A DNA stretch of 64,000 bases from Mycobacterium sp. ACS4331 (GTDB lineage Bacteria; Actinomycetota; Actinomycetes; Mycobacteriales; Mycobacteriaceae): contig NZ_LZHW01000007.1 of assembly GCF_001667265.1 (NCBI RefSeq), positions 62,001 through 126,000 on the forward strand, in the 5' to 3' direction. The position numbers and the translations under genes were made by a program. The notes under the pieces are model-generated. The model ran no database searches and had not been told where the DNA came from. It saw nothing but the letters and a program-made list of their open reading frames with translations. The first letter of the stretch is position 1. Each line of letters begins with the position of its first letter. This document shows, one piece after another, positions 1-7,874 of this stretch.

Positions 1-715
1 GGCGCGACGGCCGACCGCGGTGCTCGGGCTGGCCACCGGGTCCTCGCCCCTGGCGATCTATGACGAACTGGCCGCCCGGTGCGCTGCGGGCACACTCAGC
101 TTCGCCGCCGCCCGTGGGTTCACGCTCGACGAGTATGTCGGGCTTCCGGCCGACCACCCCGAGCGCTATCGCAACGTGATCGACGCGGTCTTCGTGTCGC
201 GGGTGGATTTCGCGCCCGGCGCCGTGCAGGGGCCCGACGGTCTGGCCGCCGACATTCCGGCCGCGTCAGCGGCGTATGAGGCGGCGATCGCGGACGCCGG
301 CGGTGTGGACCTGCAGATTCTTGGAATCGGCACCGACGGGCACATCGGCTTCAACGAACCGGGTTCGTCGCTGGCCTCGCGCACCCGTATCAAGACGCTG
401 GCGCGGCAGACCCGGATCGACAACGCGCGCTTCTTCGGCGACGACGTCGAGGCGGTTCCCACGCACTGTCTGACACAGGGGCTGGGCACGATCATGGATG
501 CGCGGCACGTGGTGCTGGTGGCGACGGGCCGCCCCAAGGCCGAGGCGGTGGAGCACCTGGTCGAGGGACCGGTCAGTGCGAGATGGCCGGCGACCATCCT
601 GCAGCACCATCCCCATGTGACGGTGCTGCTCGACGACGACGCCGCGCACCGGCTGCAGCTCGCCGACTACTACCGCGAGACCTACCGCGGCAAGCCGAAG
701 TGGCAGGGGATCTGA
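1..715 (+). CDS. nagB: Glucosamine-6-phosphate deaminase, 5' end outside the window
   Basis: NagB converts glucosamine 6-phosphate to fructose 6-phosphate and ammonia, the last step of amino-sugar catabolism in the cytosol. The reading frame is open to the window edge, and the conserved LGLATGSSP phosphate-binding segment is present, so only a short N-terminal part is missing. The GTG at 20 falls inside conserved sequence and is not the start. Family motifs seen are FTLDEYVGL and the active-site stretch GTDGHIGFNEP. The C-terminus ends normally with TGA one base before the nagA ATG, so the two are almost certainly co-transcribed and translationally coupled. Codon use matches the host core genome. 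Confidence 0.93.
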   Translation, partial: ARRPTAVLGLATGSSPLAIYDELAARCAAGTLSFAAARGFTLDEYVGLPADHPERYRNVIDAVFVSRVDFAPGAVQGPDGLAADIPAASAAYEAAIADAGGVDLQILGIGTDGHIGFNEPGSSLASRTRIKTLARQTRIDNARFFGDDVEAVPTHCLTQGLGTIMDARHVVLVATGRPKAEAVEHLVEGPVSARWPATILQHHPHVTVLLDDDAAHRLQLADYYRETYRGKPKWQGI

Positions 716-716
716 C

Positions 717-1865
717 ATGCTGATCACCGCCGATGCCGTCGCGACAGGCTGGAAGTTGCTGCGGCCGGGCTGGATTGAAGTCTCGGCCGACGGGACCGTG
801 GCCGGGCTGGGTGAGGGCGCCGCGCCGCGCCCCGCCGACGTCGACCTCGGTGCGGTGACGGTCGTGCCAGGCTTCGTCGACACCCACGTGCACGGCGGGG
901 GAGGAGCGGGCTTCGCCGCCGGCGGAGCTGACGGCGGCCCCGCCGACACGGCGACGGCCGTGCGTTTTCACCGCAGACACGGCACGACCACGCTGGTGGC
1001 ATCGCTGGTTTCGGCCGGTCCCGACGAAATGCTGCGCGGTGTGGCCGAACTCGCCGACGAGGCCCGGGCCGGCTTGATCGCGGGGGTGCACCTGGAAGGC
1101 CCCTGGCTGGCGGTGAAGCGGTGTGGGGCACACGATCCCGCCGTTCTGCGTGACCCGGATCCAGAAGAGGTGGCGCGCCTGTTGAAGGCGGGCGGAGGCA
1201 CCGTTCGGATGGTCACGGTGGCCCCGGAACGCGACGGTGCGCTGGCGGCCATCGAACGCATCGTCGACGCCAGCGCCGTCGCGGCCGTGGGACACACCGA
1301 GGCCACCTACGACCAGACCCGAGCCGCGATAAGTGCGGGCGCAACCGTTGGGACGCACCTGTTCAACGCGATGCGTCCGATTCACCATCGCGAACCCGGG
1401 CCGATCATCGCACTGGTCGAGGATCCGCGGGTCACCGTTGAGCTCATCGCGGACGGCGTGCACGTCCTACCGGCGTTGTACCGCCACATCACTGACAGCG
1501 TCGGTCCCAAACGGGTCACGCTGGTGACTGACGCAATGGCTGCGGCAGGTATGCCCGACGGGTCCTACCGATTGGGGCCGCTGGCGGTGGACGTCCGTGG
1601 CGCTGTGGCGCACGTGGCGGGCTCCACCACGATCGCCGGTGGTACGGCCACCATGGACCGGCTGTTCCGTTTCGCGGTGTCGCACTGCGGTTTGGCCGGC
1701 GATGAGGCCGTGCTGCTCGCGGTGCGCCAGACGTCGATCAACCCGGCGCGTGCACTGGGACTGCCCGGTCACGGCCTCGCCGTCGGAGCGGCCGCCGACC
1801 TGGTGGTACTCGACGCGGATCTTCACGTCGCGCGCGTGCTGCACCGCGGCAGATGGGTGACCTGA
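717..1865 (+). CDS. nagA: N-acetylglucosamine-6-phosphate deacetylase
   Basis: NagA removes the acetyl group from GlcNAc-6-phosphate and supplies the NagB substrate. The protein is 382 aa, a normal family length, with an amidohydrolase fold. Metal-site motif THVHGGGG places His57 and His59 near the end of the small N-terminal domain. Further family motifs are HLEGPW, GHTEATYDQ, THLFNAM and the catalytic Asp segment LVTDAMAAAG. The ATG lies one base after the nagB stop, which fixes the start and indicates an operon. The gene converges with the small secreted-protein gene that follows, leaving only three bases between stop codons. Confidence 0.95.
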   Translation: MLITADAVATGWKLLRPGWIEVSADGTVAGLGEGAAPRPADVDLGAVTVVPGFVDTHVHGGGGAGFAAGGADGGPADTATAVRFHRRHGTTTLVASLVSAGPDEMLRGVAELADEARAGLIAGVHLEGPWLAVKRCGAHDPAVLRDPDPEEVARLLKAGGGTVRMVTVAPERDGALAAIERIVDASAVAAVGHTEATYDQTRAAISAGATVGTHLFNAMRPIHHREPGPIIALVEDPRVTVELIADGVHVLPALYRHITDSVGPKRVTLVTDAMAAAGMPDGSYRLGPLAVDVRGAVAHVAGSTTIAGGTATMDRLFRFAVSHCGLAGDEAVLLAVRQTSINPARALGLPGHGLAVGAAADLVVLDADLHVARVLHRGRWVT

Positions 1866-1868
1866 CGG

Positions 1869-2105
1869 TCAGGGGTGCCAGTGGCCGTGGTTCCAGTGGC
1901 CCTTGCCCTTACCGCGTGGGCCGTCGTCGTAGACGACCTGCACGCCGGGCACTTCGATGCATGCGCTGGCGTAGCCGTACGGCCCGGTGACGCAAATGTC
2001 GGGATCCGCAGACGCTGGGGCGGCGCCTCCCAGGGCAAAGAACAATGGTCCCGCTGCGATGATTGCTGTTCCCGTTGCACGGCGAATCAGCTTCTGCGAG
2101 TTCAC
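1869..2105 (-). CDS. Small secreted protein, function unknown
   Basis: This is a 78-aa protein with a clear Sec signal peptide: basic residues near the N-terminus (KLIRR), a hydrophobic core of about 18 residues, and an ASA cleavage site after about residue 33. The mature part is only about 45 residues. It has two cysteines (ICVTG and SACIE) that could form a disulfide, and a His/Gly/Trp-rich tail (HWNHGHWHP) that could bind metal. Small exported proteins of this design are common in mycobacteria. It converges on nagA. No function can be assigned. Confidence 0.75.
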   Translation of the reverse strand: MNSQKLIRRATGTAIIAAGPLFFALGGAAPASADPDICVTGPYGYASACIEVPGVQVVYDDGPRGKGKGHWNHGHWHP

Positions 2106-2212
2106 AATAACCTCCGGCTCAAGTCCCCCGACTGAATCGGAAACAGTTCTCTCCCACCATACGTGACGGTGCCGACCACTTCGACTCGAGTCTCGTCTCG
2201 GCGTGCCGACGG

Positions 2213-2425
2213 TCAGAGTCGGTACATCTCGCGGGCCATCGCGGCGTGCTCGAAGACGCGGTCGCGCTGCACGGGATAGTGCCGCCGCTTACGACGCTCA
2301 CGGCGGTCGGCCGGCCGCCACATGGCCCTGTCGGCCCATCGAATCTCGTCCCACCACCGGCGCAGCAGTCCTGGGAGGGCATGCGTCAGCAGTGCGGGCT
2401 TCCCAGTGAGTAGGAGTTGGTTCAT
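2213..2425 (-). CDS. Hypothetical small basic protein
   Basis: A 70-aa protein rich in Arg and Trp (for example RRWWDEIRWADRAMW and ERRKRRHY), without a signal peptide or membrane segment. It is divergent from the HxlR regulator gene, with only about 56 bases between the two starts, which suggests a shared control region. No strong ribosome-binding site is visible in front of the ATG, so the transcript may be leaderless. The family was not recognised. It is supported by position and by typical codon use. Confidence 0.5.
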   Translation of the reverse strand: MNQLLLTGKPALLTHALPGLLRRWWDEIRWADRAMWRPADRRERRKRRHYPVQRDRVFEHAAMAREMYRL

Positions 2426-2436
2426 AATTAGGAAGT

Positions 2437-2448
2437 TACTACATACTA
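2437..2448. promoter_or_regulatory. Direct repeat in the divergent HxlR promoter region
   Basis: The AT-rich 56-bp region between the divergent genes contains TACTACATACTA, a TACTA direct repeat spaced by two bases. A looser TTACT/AGTAA inverted pair surrounds it (about 2436-2460). HxlR-family proteins often repress their own divergent promoter, so this is a plausible operator. That role is inferred from position only. Confidence 0.3.
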
Positions 2449-2481
2449 TTTCTGAAGTAAAGAGGAAGGGTTATTAAACTC

Positions 2482-3135
2482 ATGGGCATGGCGAAGAGGT
2501 CGTATCAGCAGTACTGCGGCATCGCCGCGGCCCTTGACCTGCTCGGGGAGCGCTGGACTTTGCTGATCGTGCGTGACCTGCTCGTGGGGCCGAAGCGGTT
2601 CACCGACCTGCTCGAAGGCCTGCCGGGTGTGGGCACGGGCCTGCTCAGTCAGCGTCTGCGCGAACTCGAAGAGGCCGGCGTGATCGAGAAGGCGGCCCTG
2701 CCCCCGCCGGCGGCCTCGACGGTGTACCGCCTCACGCCTGACGGGGAGGGACTTCGGCCCGCGATGCTGAGCCTGTTGCGCTGGGGGTCGCGTCGCCTGG
2801 GGGAACCCGACCCGCAGCAGCGCATCGACCTCGAGTCGCTGGCCCTGGGCTTCGCCGCGCATTTCGACCCGGACGCCGCCGGCGGTGTCGAGGGCGATTA
2901 CCAGCTGGTGGTCGACGGTCGGCCGTTCGGTGTGCGAATCGCCAACCGGCACATCAGTGTTCGCGCCGAGACGGTCGACCGGCCGCGTGCGGTCATCACA
3001 ACGGACACGGCGACGTTGATGGCGTTGAACAATCAGGCGCTCACCTTCGGTGAAGCGCTCGAGAAGAACGTGTTGACCGTGTCCGAGGGTGATGCGGGTC
3101 CGGCCTGGGAGTTGATGCGCGCGTTGGCGCTCTGA
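2482..3135 (+). CDS. HxlR/PadR-type regulator with SCP2-like C-terminal domain
   Basis: The N-terminal half (about residues 5-100) is a winged helix-turn-helix of the HxlR family. Recognisable parts are YCGIAAALDLLGERWTLLIVRDLL, RFTDLLEGLPGVGTGLLSQRLREL and the wing YRLTPDGEGL. The remaining 110 residues resemble the sterol-carrier (SCP2-like) extension found on many actinobacterial HxlR proteins (YQLVVDGRPFGVRI, with ITTDTATLMALNNQALTF). It probably senses a small hydrophobic or electrophilic ligand. A second in-frame ATG lies two codons downstream; GAGGAAGGG about 12 bases upstream favours either. The target genes are unknown; the divergent small gene is the nearest candidate. Confidence 0.85.
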   Translation: MGMAKRSYQQYCGIAAALDLLGERWTLLIVRDLLVGPKRFTDLLEGLPGVGTGLLSQRLRELEEAGVIEKAALPPPAASTVYRLTPDGEGLRPAMLSLLRWGSRRLGEPDPQQRIDLESLALGFAAHFDPDAAGGVEGDYQLVVDGRPFGVRIANRHISVRAETVDRPRAVITTDTATLMALNNQALTFGEALEKNVLTVSEGDAGPAWELMRALAL

Positions 3136-3150
3136 CCTGCGGCGGCGGCG

Positions 3151-3555
3151 TTATTGGCAGATGTGGCGCTTGGTTGCCGCCCACGCCGCGGCGGCCTGCC
3201 GAGGGGTCAGCCTGAGGCCGGTGTTGGCGACGTCGCTGGGCAACTTCTTCACCACATCGGCCTCGTTGGTGGTCGCGCCGTTGGCGACGGCCTGCGCGCG
3301 CAGGGTGCACACAGATCGTGCCCACAGCTCCAGGGTGGCATGCCCATCTTCGGGGATTCCCGCTGCGGTGAGGTCCGCCCGGAATGCGGTGCGCTGCACG
3401 GGCGATTTAGTCGGCTCTGTGACGATGAACTGCGTTGGTGGCGAATCTGTTGCCGTGGGTGGCAACTCGATGACTTCGATGGATGACCGGTATGGGCTGC
3501 AACTGGCAATCAGTGCCGTTGCTGCGATCACGAATATCAACGTTCCGCGGAACAT
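3151..3555 (-). CDS. DUF732-like lipoprotein
   Basis: A 134-aa precursor with a lipoprotein signal peptide: a hydrophobic stretch followed by the lipobox IASC, with the lipidated cysteine at residue 19. The C-terminal part (FRADLTAAGIPEDGHATLE, and RLTPRQAAAAWAATKRHICQ) has the spacing of cysteines and the small-residue helices of mycobacterial DUF732-type exported proteins. The start at 3555 is chosen over an upstream in-frame start because AAGGGGG sits just in front of it and the signal peptide then begins correctly. It lies next to the tRNA-Arg integration site but outside the integrated element. Confidence 0.75.
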   Translation of the reverse strand: MFRGTLIFVIAATALIASCSPYRSSIEVIELPPTATDSPPTQFIVTEPTKSPVQRTAFRADLTAAGIPEDGHATLELWARSVCTLRAQAVANGATTNEADVVKKLPSDVANTGLRLTPRQAAAAWAATKRHICQ

Positions 3556-3860
3556 CGGGTCCCCCTTCCCCCCTTGGCTCGAGTTTAGTTTTGAGCCAGT
3601 CAATATGCTTGGGAACGGCTGAGTTCCATGTTGAGCAGGCGTGACGTGTTCATGACGGCCCAGGGGAACGTGTTCGGAGGAGACGCGGGGATGCGCGGGC
3701 GAGCGGGTGGTGTCGTCGTTGCTGACGAGCGACAGCTCTTTTCAGCGCGTCACTGCCACATCAGTGCGGAGCCGGTGTTGTCAGGCATCCGCCGAAACAC
3801 TGTCGCCCATCAACCGACGACGAAATGCCGGGCATCAACCGACGCAATACAACGGTAAAA
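3556..3860. other. Intergenic stretch before the element, no gene seen
   Basis: About 300 bases between the lipoprotein promoter and the left attachment site. No supported coding sequence was found. A 12-bp direct repeat CATCAACCGACG occurs twice (3808-3819 and 3833-3844) just outside the left attachment site. Before integration this stretch lay downstream of the tRNA-Arg gene. Confidence 0.5.
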
Positions 3861-3907
3861 GTGCCCCCGGCAGGATTCGAACCTGCGACACCGGCTTTAG
3901 GAGAGCC
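3861..3907. repeat. attL: Left attachment site, 47-bp direct repeat
   Basis: The sequence from GTGCCCCCGGCAGG through the anticodon-loop region to GGAGAGCC is identical to 18739-18785. It corresponds to the 3' half of tRNA-Arg(CCT) on the minus strand. Beyond 3907 the two copies diverge at once (TGCAAG here, GTGCTC at the right), so strand exchange occurred at or before this point. Confidence 0.95.
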
Positions 3908-3922
3908 TGCAAGCTCTCCTAA
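3897..3922. repeat. Perfect inverted repeat at the attL core
   Basis: TTAGGAGAGC and GCTCTCCTAA form 10-bp perfect arms around the 6-base spacer CTGCAA. The left arm is tRNA anticodon-loop sequence and the right arm is element sequence. Tyrosine integrases bind inverted core sites that flank the crossover, so this is probably the core-type binding pair. At attR only a short imperfect equivalent (AGAGC/GCTCT) exists. Confidence 0.65.
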
Positions 3923-4000
3923 TCGTGGGCTCGAAAGTGGTCCTGAAGTGGCGATATGGCGCCATCCGGTACCACCCGAAACTACGGCGTATCGCGGATT

Positions 4001-4020
4001 CACCGACCGAGCACCGACCA
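4001..4020. repeat. Probable integrase arm-type sites, left end
   Basis: Two copies of CACCGACC(G/A) begin at 4001 and 4012, spaced exactly 11 bases, about 95 bp inside the left core. The same pair with the same 11-base spacing and orientation occurs near the right end (18655 and 18666). Matching tandem repeats near both ends of an integrated element fit arm-type integrase or excisionase sites. Confidence 0.5.
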
Positions 4021-4057
4021 CAGATCAGCGTTGACTTCCGGGCTCAGAAACGAGCGA

Positions 4058-4083
4058 AGCCCCTCGGCTGCAACCAAGGGGCT
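4058..4083. promoter_or_regulatory. Hairpin in the leader of the left operon
   Basis: AGCCCCT and AGGGGCT make a 7-bp stem with a 12-base loop, 14 bases before the start of the 29-aa ORF. No U-tract follows, so it is more likely a leader structure or transcript stabiliser than a terminator. Its function is unknown. Confidence 0.3.
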
Positions 4084-4097
4084 CCACGGAGGCAACT

Positions 4098-4187
4098 ATG
4101 AAAACCACCGTTTGCGCGCGCGATCGAATCGTACCGCGGGTGCATAACTACGTCATCGGTCCTTCGATCTATGGCGGCGAGAAATGA
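4098..4187 (+). CDS. 29-residue small protein at the head of the rep operon
   Basis: An ATG preceded at normal spacing by a strong ribosome-binding site (CACGGAGGCAACT) opens a 29-codon frame. It begins MKTTVCARDRIVPRV, continues HNYVIGPSIYGG and ends EK. The TGA overlaps the ATG of the next gene as ATGA, which indicates translational coupling. The peptide is basic at the N-terminus and aromatic at the C-terminus, with no membrane segment. It may be a regulatory peptide or simply a coupling leader for the downstream genes. Family not recognised. Confidence 0.55.
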   Translation: MKTTVCARDRIVPRVHNYVIGPSIYGGEK

Positions 4188-4663
4188 CGCCGGCGGGTCA
4201 GGTCCCCGGAGATCCGGGGGAGCCGTCGGGTGAAGATCCGCTGAGCCATTTACTTGCCGGGCCTACGGATGGGGATCGCACACGGCTTCGAGCCGAATTA
4301 CTGGCTCGGGCCGCACAGGTCCGCGCGAACGGCTGGGAGTCGTATCGCGGAATCTGGTCGACCGGGGAAGTGGTCGGTGTGGCGGTGGTCCTGGCTGGTC
4401 ACGCCGAACTCGCCGCGCTTGCCGAGACCGAACAGTCAGCGCTGGAGAGGTGGGCGTTCGACCTTTGGGGCTTGCAGCGTGGGCCGGCTGACGTCGAGAA
4501 CGGCTGCCGAGGCACGCGTGAGTGGTTCCAGGATGTGGCGCACGAACTTGCGAACGACGAAGCCGTGCGTGATCTTCTACGGCGCGCTGCCGGTTCGCCG
4601 ACTGTCAGAAGGAAGCGACCCCGCCGTATTTCGGACTCCGATGAACAGGGCGGTGCCGAATGA
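4184..4663 (+). CDS. Hypothetical protein of the element left operon
   Basis: A 159-aa soluble protein. The middle is helical and Ala/Leu-rich (LRAELLARAAQVRANGWESYRGIWSTGEVVGVAVVLAG), and the C-terminus is a basic tail (VRRKRPRRISDSDE) that might contact DNA. Its start overlaps the upstream 29-aa ORF and its stop overlaps the next start (both ATGA), so it is the second gene of a tightly coupled chain leading to rep. Small proteins in this position in AICEs often act in replication or transfer control, but no specific function can be given. Confidence 0.7.
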   Translation: MTPAGQVPGDPGEPSGEDPLSHLLAGPTDGDRTRLRAELLARAAQVRANGWESYRGIWSTGEVVGVAVVLAGHAELAALAETEQSALERWAFDLWGLQRGPADVENGCRGTREWFQDVAHELANDEAVRDLLRRAAGSPTVRRKRPRRISDSDEQGGAE

Positions 4664-4914
4664 CCATCGCGGGATTCTCGGTGGGCGTACGGAAGTCTGA
4701 AGTCACCATAGTGGCGCCCAGGTTCGCTGTAGCCGCTCGTTACGGACTGACAGCAGAGGAAGCCAAAGACTTGGCCGAGGCGCTTATGTATGCGGCCGAC
4801 AGAGCTTTGCAATACGCAGAACGCCGCGGCGGACGCGGGCAATCTGCGGTCGACCGTGATGGCCAACTGGCGCAGACCTCCTTCGACGACATCCAGAAGG
4901 GTTGGCTCGGATGA
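4660..4914 (+). CDS. Hypothetical protein immediately upstream of rep
   Basis: An 84-aa protein with a short beta segment (SEVTIVAPRFAV) followed by a helix (TAEEAKDLAEALMYAADRAL). It has no signal peptide or membrane span. The ATG overlaps the previous stop and the TGA overlaps the ATG of rep at 4911, so three genes and rep are read as one coupled series. It might be a copy-control or Rep-accessory protein; this is inferred from position only. Confidence 0.7.
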   Translation: MTIAGFSVGVRKSEVTIVAPRFAVAARYGLTAEEAKDLAEALMYAADRALQYAERRGGRGQSAVDRDGQLAQTSFDDIQKGWLG

Positions 4915-6710
4915 GTCTGTCATTGCGCGACCCCGATAGCCACGGCGACGCGGCGGCCCGGAGCGCTTGCGCGGAGGGCCAGAGCGTCGGCGGCGCGAGC
5001 GCAGCGAGCGCCCTTGGTAGTACTCAGAGTTATTGCTTCACCACATCACCGACCAGCGGAGACCGCGTTTCGACGGTTGATTCGGGTGAGCGGCGCCGAA
5101 TTCGTTGGGGTGCGCGGGCGATGCTGTGGCAGGCGTCTTCGTTGAAAGCAGTGCGCTGCTGCGGCCGGGTACTGCATAACGACGCAGTTGGCGATCCTGA
5201 TGACGGTCAGGGCGTGGTTGTCAAGCGTCGCGAGGTCGATGGACGGATGGTGGCGAGTCTGCATGGCCTGATGACCTGCGGGTCAGTGTGGGCATGCCCT
5301 CGCTGCTCGGCAGTGATAGCCAATACCAGGGCTGCCGAAATCGGTGCGGCAGCACGAGAGTGTTATCGCCGCGGTGGACGGGTGTATCTGCTGACGTTGA
5401 CGATGCGGCACAGCAAGAAGGACGGCCTTTCTGACCTCTGGGATTCGCTTTCCGCGGCTTGGCGTTCGGTGTTCGGAACTCGTGACTGGACGGGGCAGAA
5501 AGAACGGATGGCGCAGCGCAGGCGGGGCCGCGTCCTCCTCCCGGCGATTATGGGTGATGCGGAGCGGTTCGAAATAGCGGGCGTCACGAGAGTTGTGGAA
5601 GCGACTTACGGCAAGCCGGAACTTGGTGGACACGGCTGGCACCTTCATATCCACGCCCTCGTGTTCTCAGTGACCAGCTTGTCAAGTGGCCTCGTTGAGG
5701 ATGCCGAGCGGAGACTGGGTTGCGGAGTTGATCGTGATTGGTTGGGACGAAGCATGTTTGCCGCTCGCATACATCAGCGCTGGTCACAGGGATTGGCAAA
5801 AGCCGGTTGTCGGATGCCGGGGTCGGTTGCCGTTGATGTCCGCGAGATTGCCGATGGAGGCGCTGAATACGTTGGACGGTACCTGTCTAAGTCCACATAC
5901 GATGCCGCGGCACGCATAGGTCTTGAGATCGGGTGTGGCGTTGCAACGAAAGACACTCGGACAGAACGTAATCAGACTCCCTTTGAAGTGCTGGCGGATC
6001 TCGCTGAGTCAGTCGATGCTCGCGGGTTTGGAATACGTACTCCGCGTCATTGGGGCGTTCTTCCTGCTGGGAACGGTGATTGGGCTGTGATCGACAGGGA
6101 TACGGGTGAAGTCGCCAGTGTGACGGCGCCCGGACGGTGGAAGGTCTGGCATGAGTGGGAGCAAGCGTCGCGTGGACGTCGTCAGATCACTTGGTCACGT
6201 CGACGGCCAAACCCTGAATCGGACCGCGAGATGCTGTGGAACGACTTGCTGGATAGTCGTGGGCGGTCAGCGGAAGTGTCGGACGAAGAAGTCGCGGTCG
6301 ATGAGATCGAAGCCGAGTCGATCGGCGTTATCAGTAGACAGGTTTGGTACCAGGTATTTGCCTGGCACCCAGGGTTGATTGTGGATCTTCTAGATGCGGC
6401 TGAGCGGTGTGGTTCGTCGGCTGTTGGTGCGTTATGGCACTCCCTGGTTTCTGACGTGGATTCTGGTCCGCCAGGGGGGGTAGCGCCACCTTCTTGCGCC
6501 AGAAACCCGTTACAACCGCGACCAACAAGGAGTTGTCGGTGGCCCATGGGAGCCTATGCGGAAACAACATTGAGGAGGCTGGAATGTCCTATGTGGCGCG
6601 CCAAGTTACTCTGGACGAGCTATCCGCACCGCGCCCAACGGAGCGGGTGCCGGTTGGCTGGGCCGATGGGCTACTTAACGGCGGTATGCCCGCGCGGAAG
6701 CTCGCGATGA
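4911..6710 (+). CDS. HUH-type replication initiator (RepSA-like)
   Basis: This is the rolling-circle initiator of the element, which nicks the origin on one strand. A zinc-type cysteine cluster CGSVWACPRC precedes the nuclease core. The HUH metal motif is WHLHIHALVF (His244, 246, 248), and the catalytic tyrosine motif is EYVGRYLSK (Tyr320, Tyr324). The ATG at 4911 is preferred over the TTG at 4902 because it overlaps the upstream stop as ATGA. The last 76 codons are unusual: they follow a run of seven G at 6474-6480, overlap the next gene by 127 bases and look non-native. With one G fewer the frame stops at 6480-6482, giving a 523-aa Rep. With a -1 shift it joins the downstream ATPase frame. 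Confidence 0.85.
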   Translation: MSLSLRDPDSHGDAAARSACAEGQSVGGASAASALGSTQSYCFTTSPTSGDRVSTVDSGERRRIRWGARAMLWQASSLKAVRCCGRVLHNDAVGDPDDGQGVVVKRREVDGRMVASLHGLMTCGSVWACPRCSAVIANTRAAEIGAAARECYRRGGRVYLLTLTMRHSKKDGLSDLWDSLSAAWRSVFGTRDWTGQKERMAQRRRGRVLLPAIMGDAERFEIAGVTRVVEATYGKPELGGHGWHLHIHALVFSVTSLSSGLVEDAERRLGCGVDRDWLGRSMFAARIHQRWSQGLAKAGCRMPGSVAVDVREIADGGAEYVGRYLSKSTYDAAARIGLEIGCGVATKDTRTERNQTPFEVLADLAESVDARGFGIRTPRHWGVLPAGNGDWAVIDRDTGEVASVTAPGRWKVWHEWEQASRGRRQITWSRRRPNPESDREMLWNDLLDSRGRSAEVSDEEVAVDEIEAESIGVISRQVWYQVFAWHPGLIVDLLDAAERCGSSAVGALWHSLVSDVDSGPPGGVAPPSCARNPLQPRPTRSCRWPMGAYAETTLRRLECPMWRAKLLWTSYPHRAQRSGCRLAGPMGYLTAVCPRGSSR

Positions 6711-7372
6711 TTTATGGACAACCTGGTGTCGGGAAATCGACGTTGTCCGTGGAGTTCGCTTGTGCTGCTGCCAAAACGGTCACCACGGTCTATGCGGCTT
6801 CGCCAGATGAGCACGACCCGCCCGACGCATGTAGTCCTGGCGATATCGTGCGGTTGGCGCATCGAATAGGTGCCCCGCTCGCTGGGGTGTATGTGGTGAC
6901 CGTGGACACAATTGATGATGCCATTGAGGCCGCGACCGATGTCGGTGCGCGGATGTTGGTCGTAGATTCCGTGAATGCGTGTGCGGATTTCGATGCTCGG
7001 CGGATGAAGGCAGGTATGCGAAGGTTGCGGGCGTGGTGTCGGGATACCGACGCGGCGGCGATCGGTATTGGCATGTACGACACGGCGGGCCGGCGAGCCG
7101 GTGGCTACAGCGTTGCCTATGGAGCTGACGCGATCCTGGACCTTGATGTCGCACAAACTCCGGAGGTCCTATCCGAGGACTTGTCGCTGCGACGGCTAAC
7201 TCTCTGGAAATGCAGATTTGGTCCAGTCGGCCACCAGGTGTTGCGGATGACTGGCGGTGGGCTTGTACCGTACGAAGGTCCAATTGACTCGGTGCTGCGC
7301 CACCTCATCGACCAGCCGGAAGGGCACGGCGCTACTGCGGAGGTCGAGAGCGATGATCCACCACGGCGATAG
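6584..7372 (+). CDS. RecA-superfamily (RadA/DnaB-like) ATPase
   Basis: A 262-aa P-loop ATPase of the RecA/RadA/KaiC group. Walker A is GQPGVGKST (residues 45-53) and Walker B is MLVVDSVN, followed by further RecA-fold strands (AAIGIGMYDTAGR, DAILDLDV). A zinc finger and Lon-like domain, present in true RadA, are absent, so this is a minimal core. It probably helps load or unwind DNA during element replication beside Rep. The ATG is supported by GAGGAGG just upstream; the frame is also open upstream to the G7 run inside rep. Confidence 0.8.
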   Translation: MSYVARQVTLDELSAPRPTERVPVGWADGLLNGGMPARKLAMIYGQPGVGKSTLSVEFACAAAKTVTTVYAASPDEHDPPDACSPGDIVRLAHRIGAPLAGVYVVTVDTIDDAIEAATDVGARMLVVDSVNACADFDARRMKAGMRRLRAWCRDTDAAAIGIGMYDTAGRRAGGYSVAYGADAILDLDVAQTPEVLSEDLSLRRLTLWKCRFGPVGHQVLRMTGGGLVPYEGPIDSVLRHLIDQPEGHGATAEVESDDPPRR

Positions 7373-7874
7373 TAATCCGCATGGGATACCCCGGCATCAT
7401 TGCTGGTGGCCTCCCAACTTCGCTCGATATTGGTAGTTATAGGAAGAAGTGTTACCGCCCGCCGTGGAAAAGGGTAGTTGCCCCGGAACTGCGTAGGTTC
7501 CGCTCCGCAGCACTTTCGATGTATTGAGGGCATCGTCCCTCAAGTGCATGCGGACGTGTAGTCGAGCTTTAGGACATGGCCCGGCGTACGGATCGTTCCG
7601 TGTCCAGCCTGCGAGCCATCCCGAGAGCGCTTGACGGTTACCGCCAGGCTCGGAGATTCAACTTTCTGGCATGCCGCTCGGCGTGGGCATGTCCACGCTA
7701 CGCAGCAACAGGGTGCAGATGCGACTGCCGCCCGTGACTGGCTCATCGAGGGTGGGATCGAAATACTGGACTCATGCTTGGCGATGGGCTTAACGAGAAC
7801 GTGCCTGAGAGCCGAACTCGTTTGCGTCCTGGCCGGGACGTGCCATTGGACTCCACGGGGCGAGGCCCGTGCAT
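7373..7874. other. Gap in the cargo region, no supported gene
   Basis: About 500 bases after the RecA-like ATPase. An open frame at 7631-7957 (plus) exists, but its product has no recognisable features, no good ribosome-binding site, and runs into the convergent gene that ends at 7875. The base composition is lower in GC than the flanking chromosome. This may be an old junction where cargo was inserted. Confidence 0.4.

Noticed and set aside
3861..3935. A second tRNA-Arg gene at the left end
   Set aside because: Only the 3' half (47 bp) is present; the acceptor 5' strand and D-arm are missing, so it is an attachment-site remnant.
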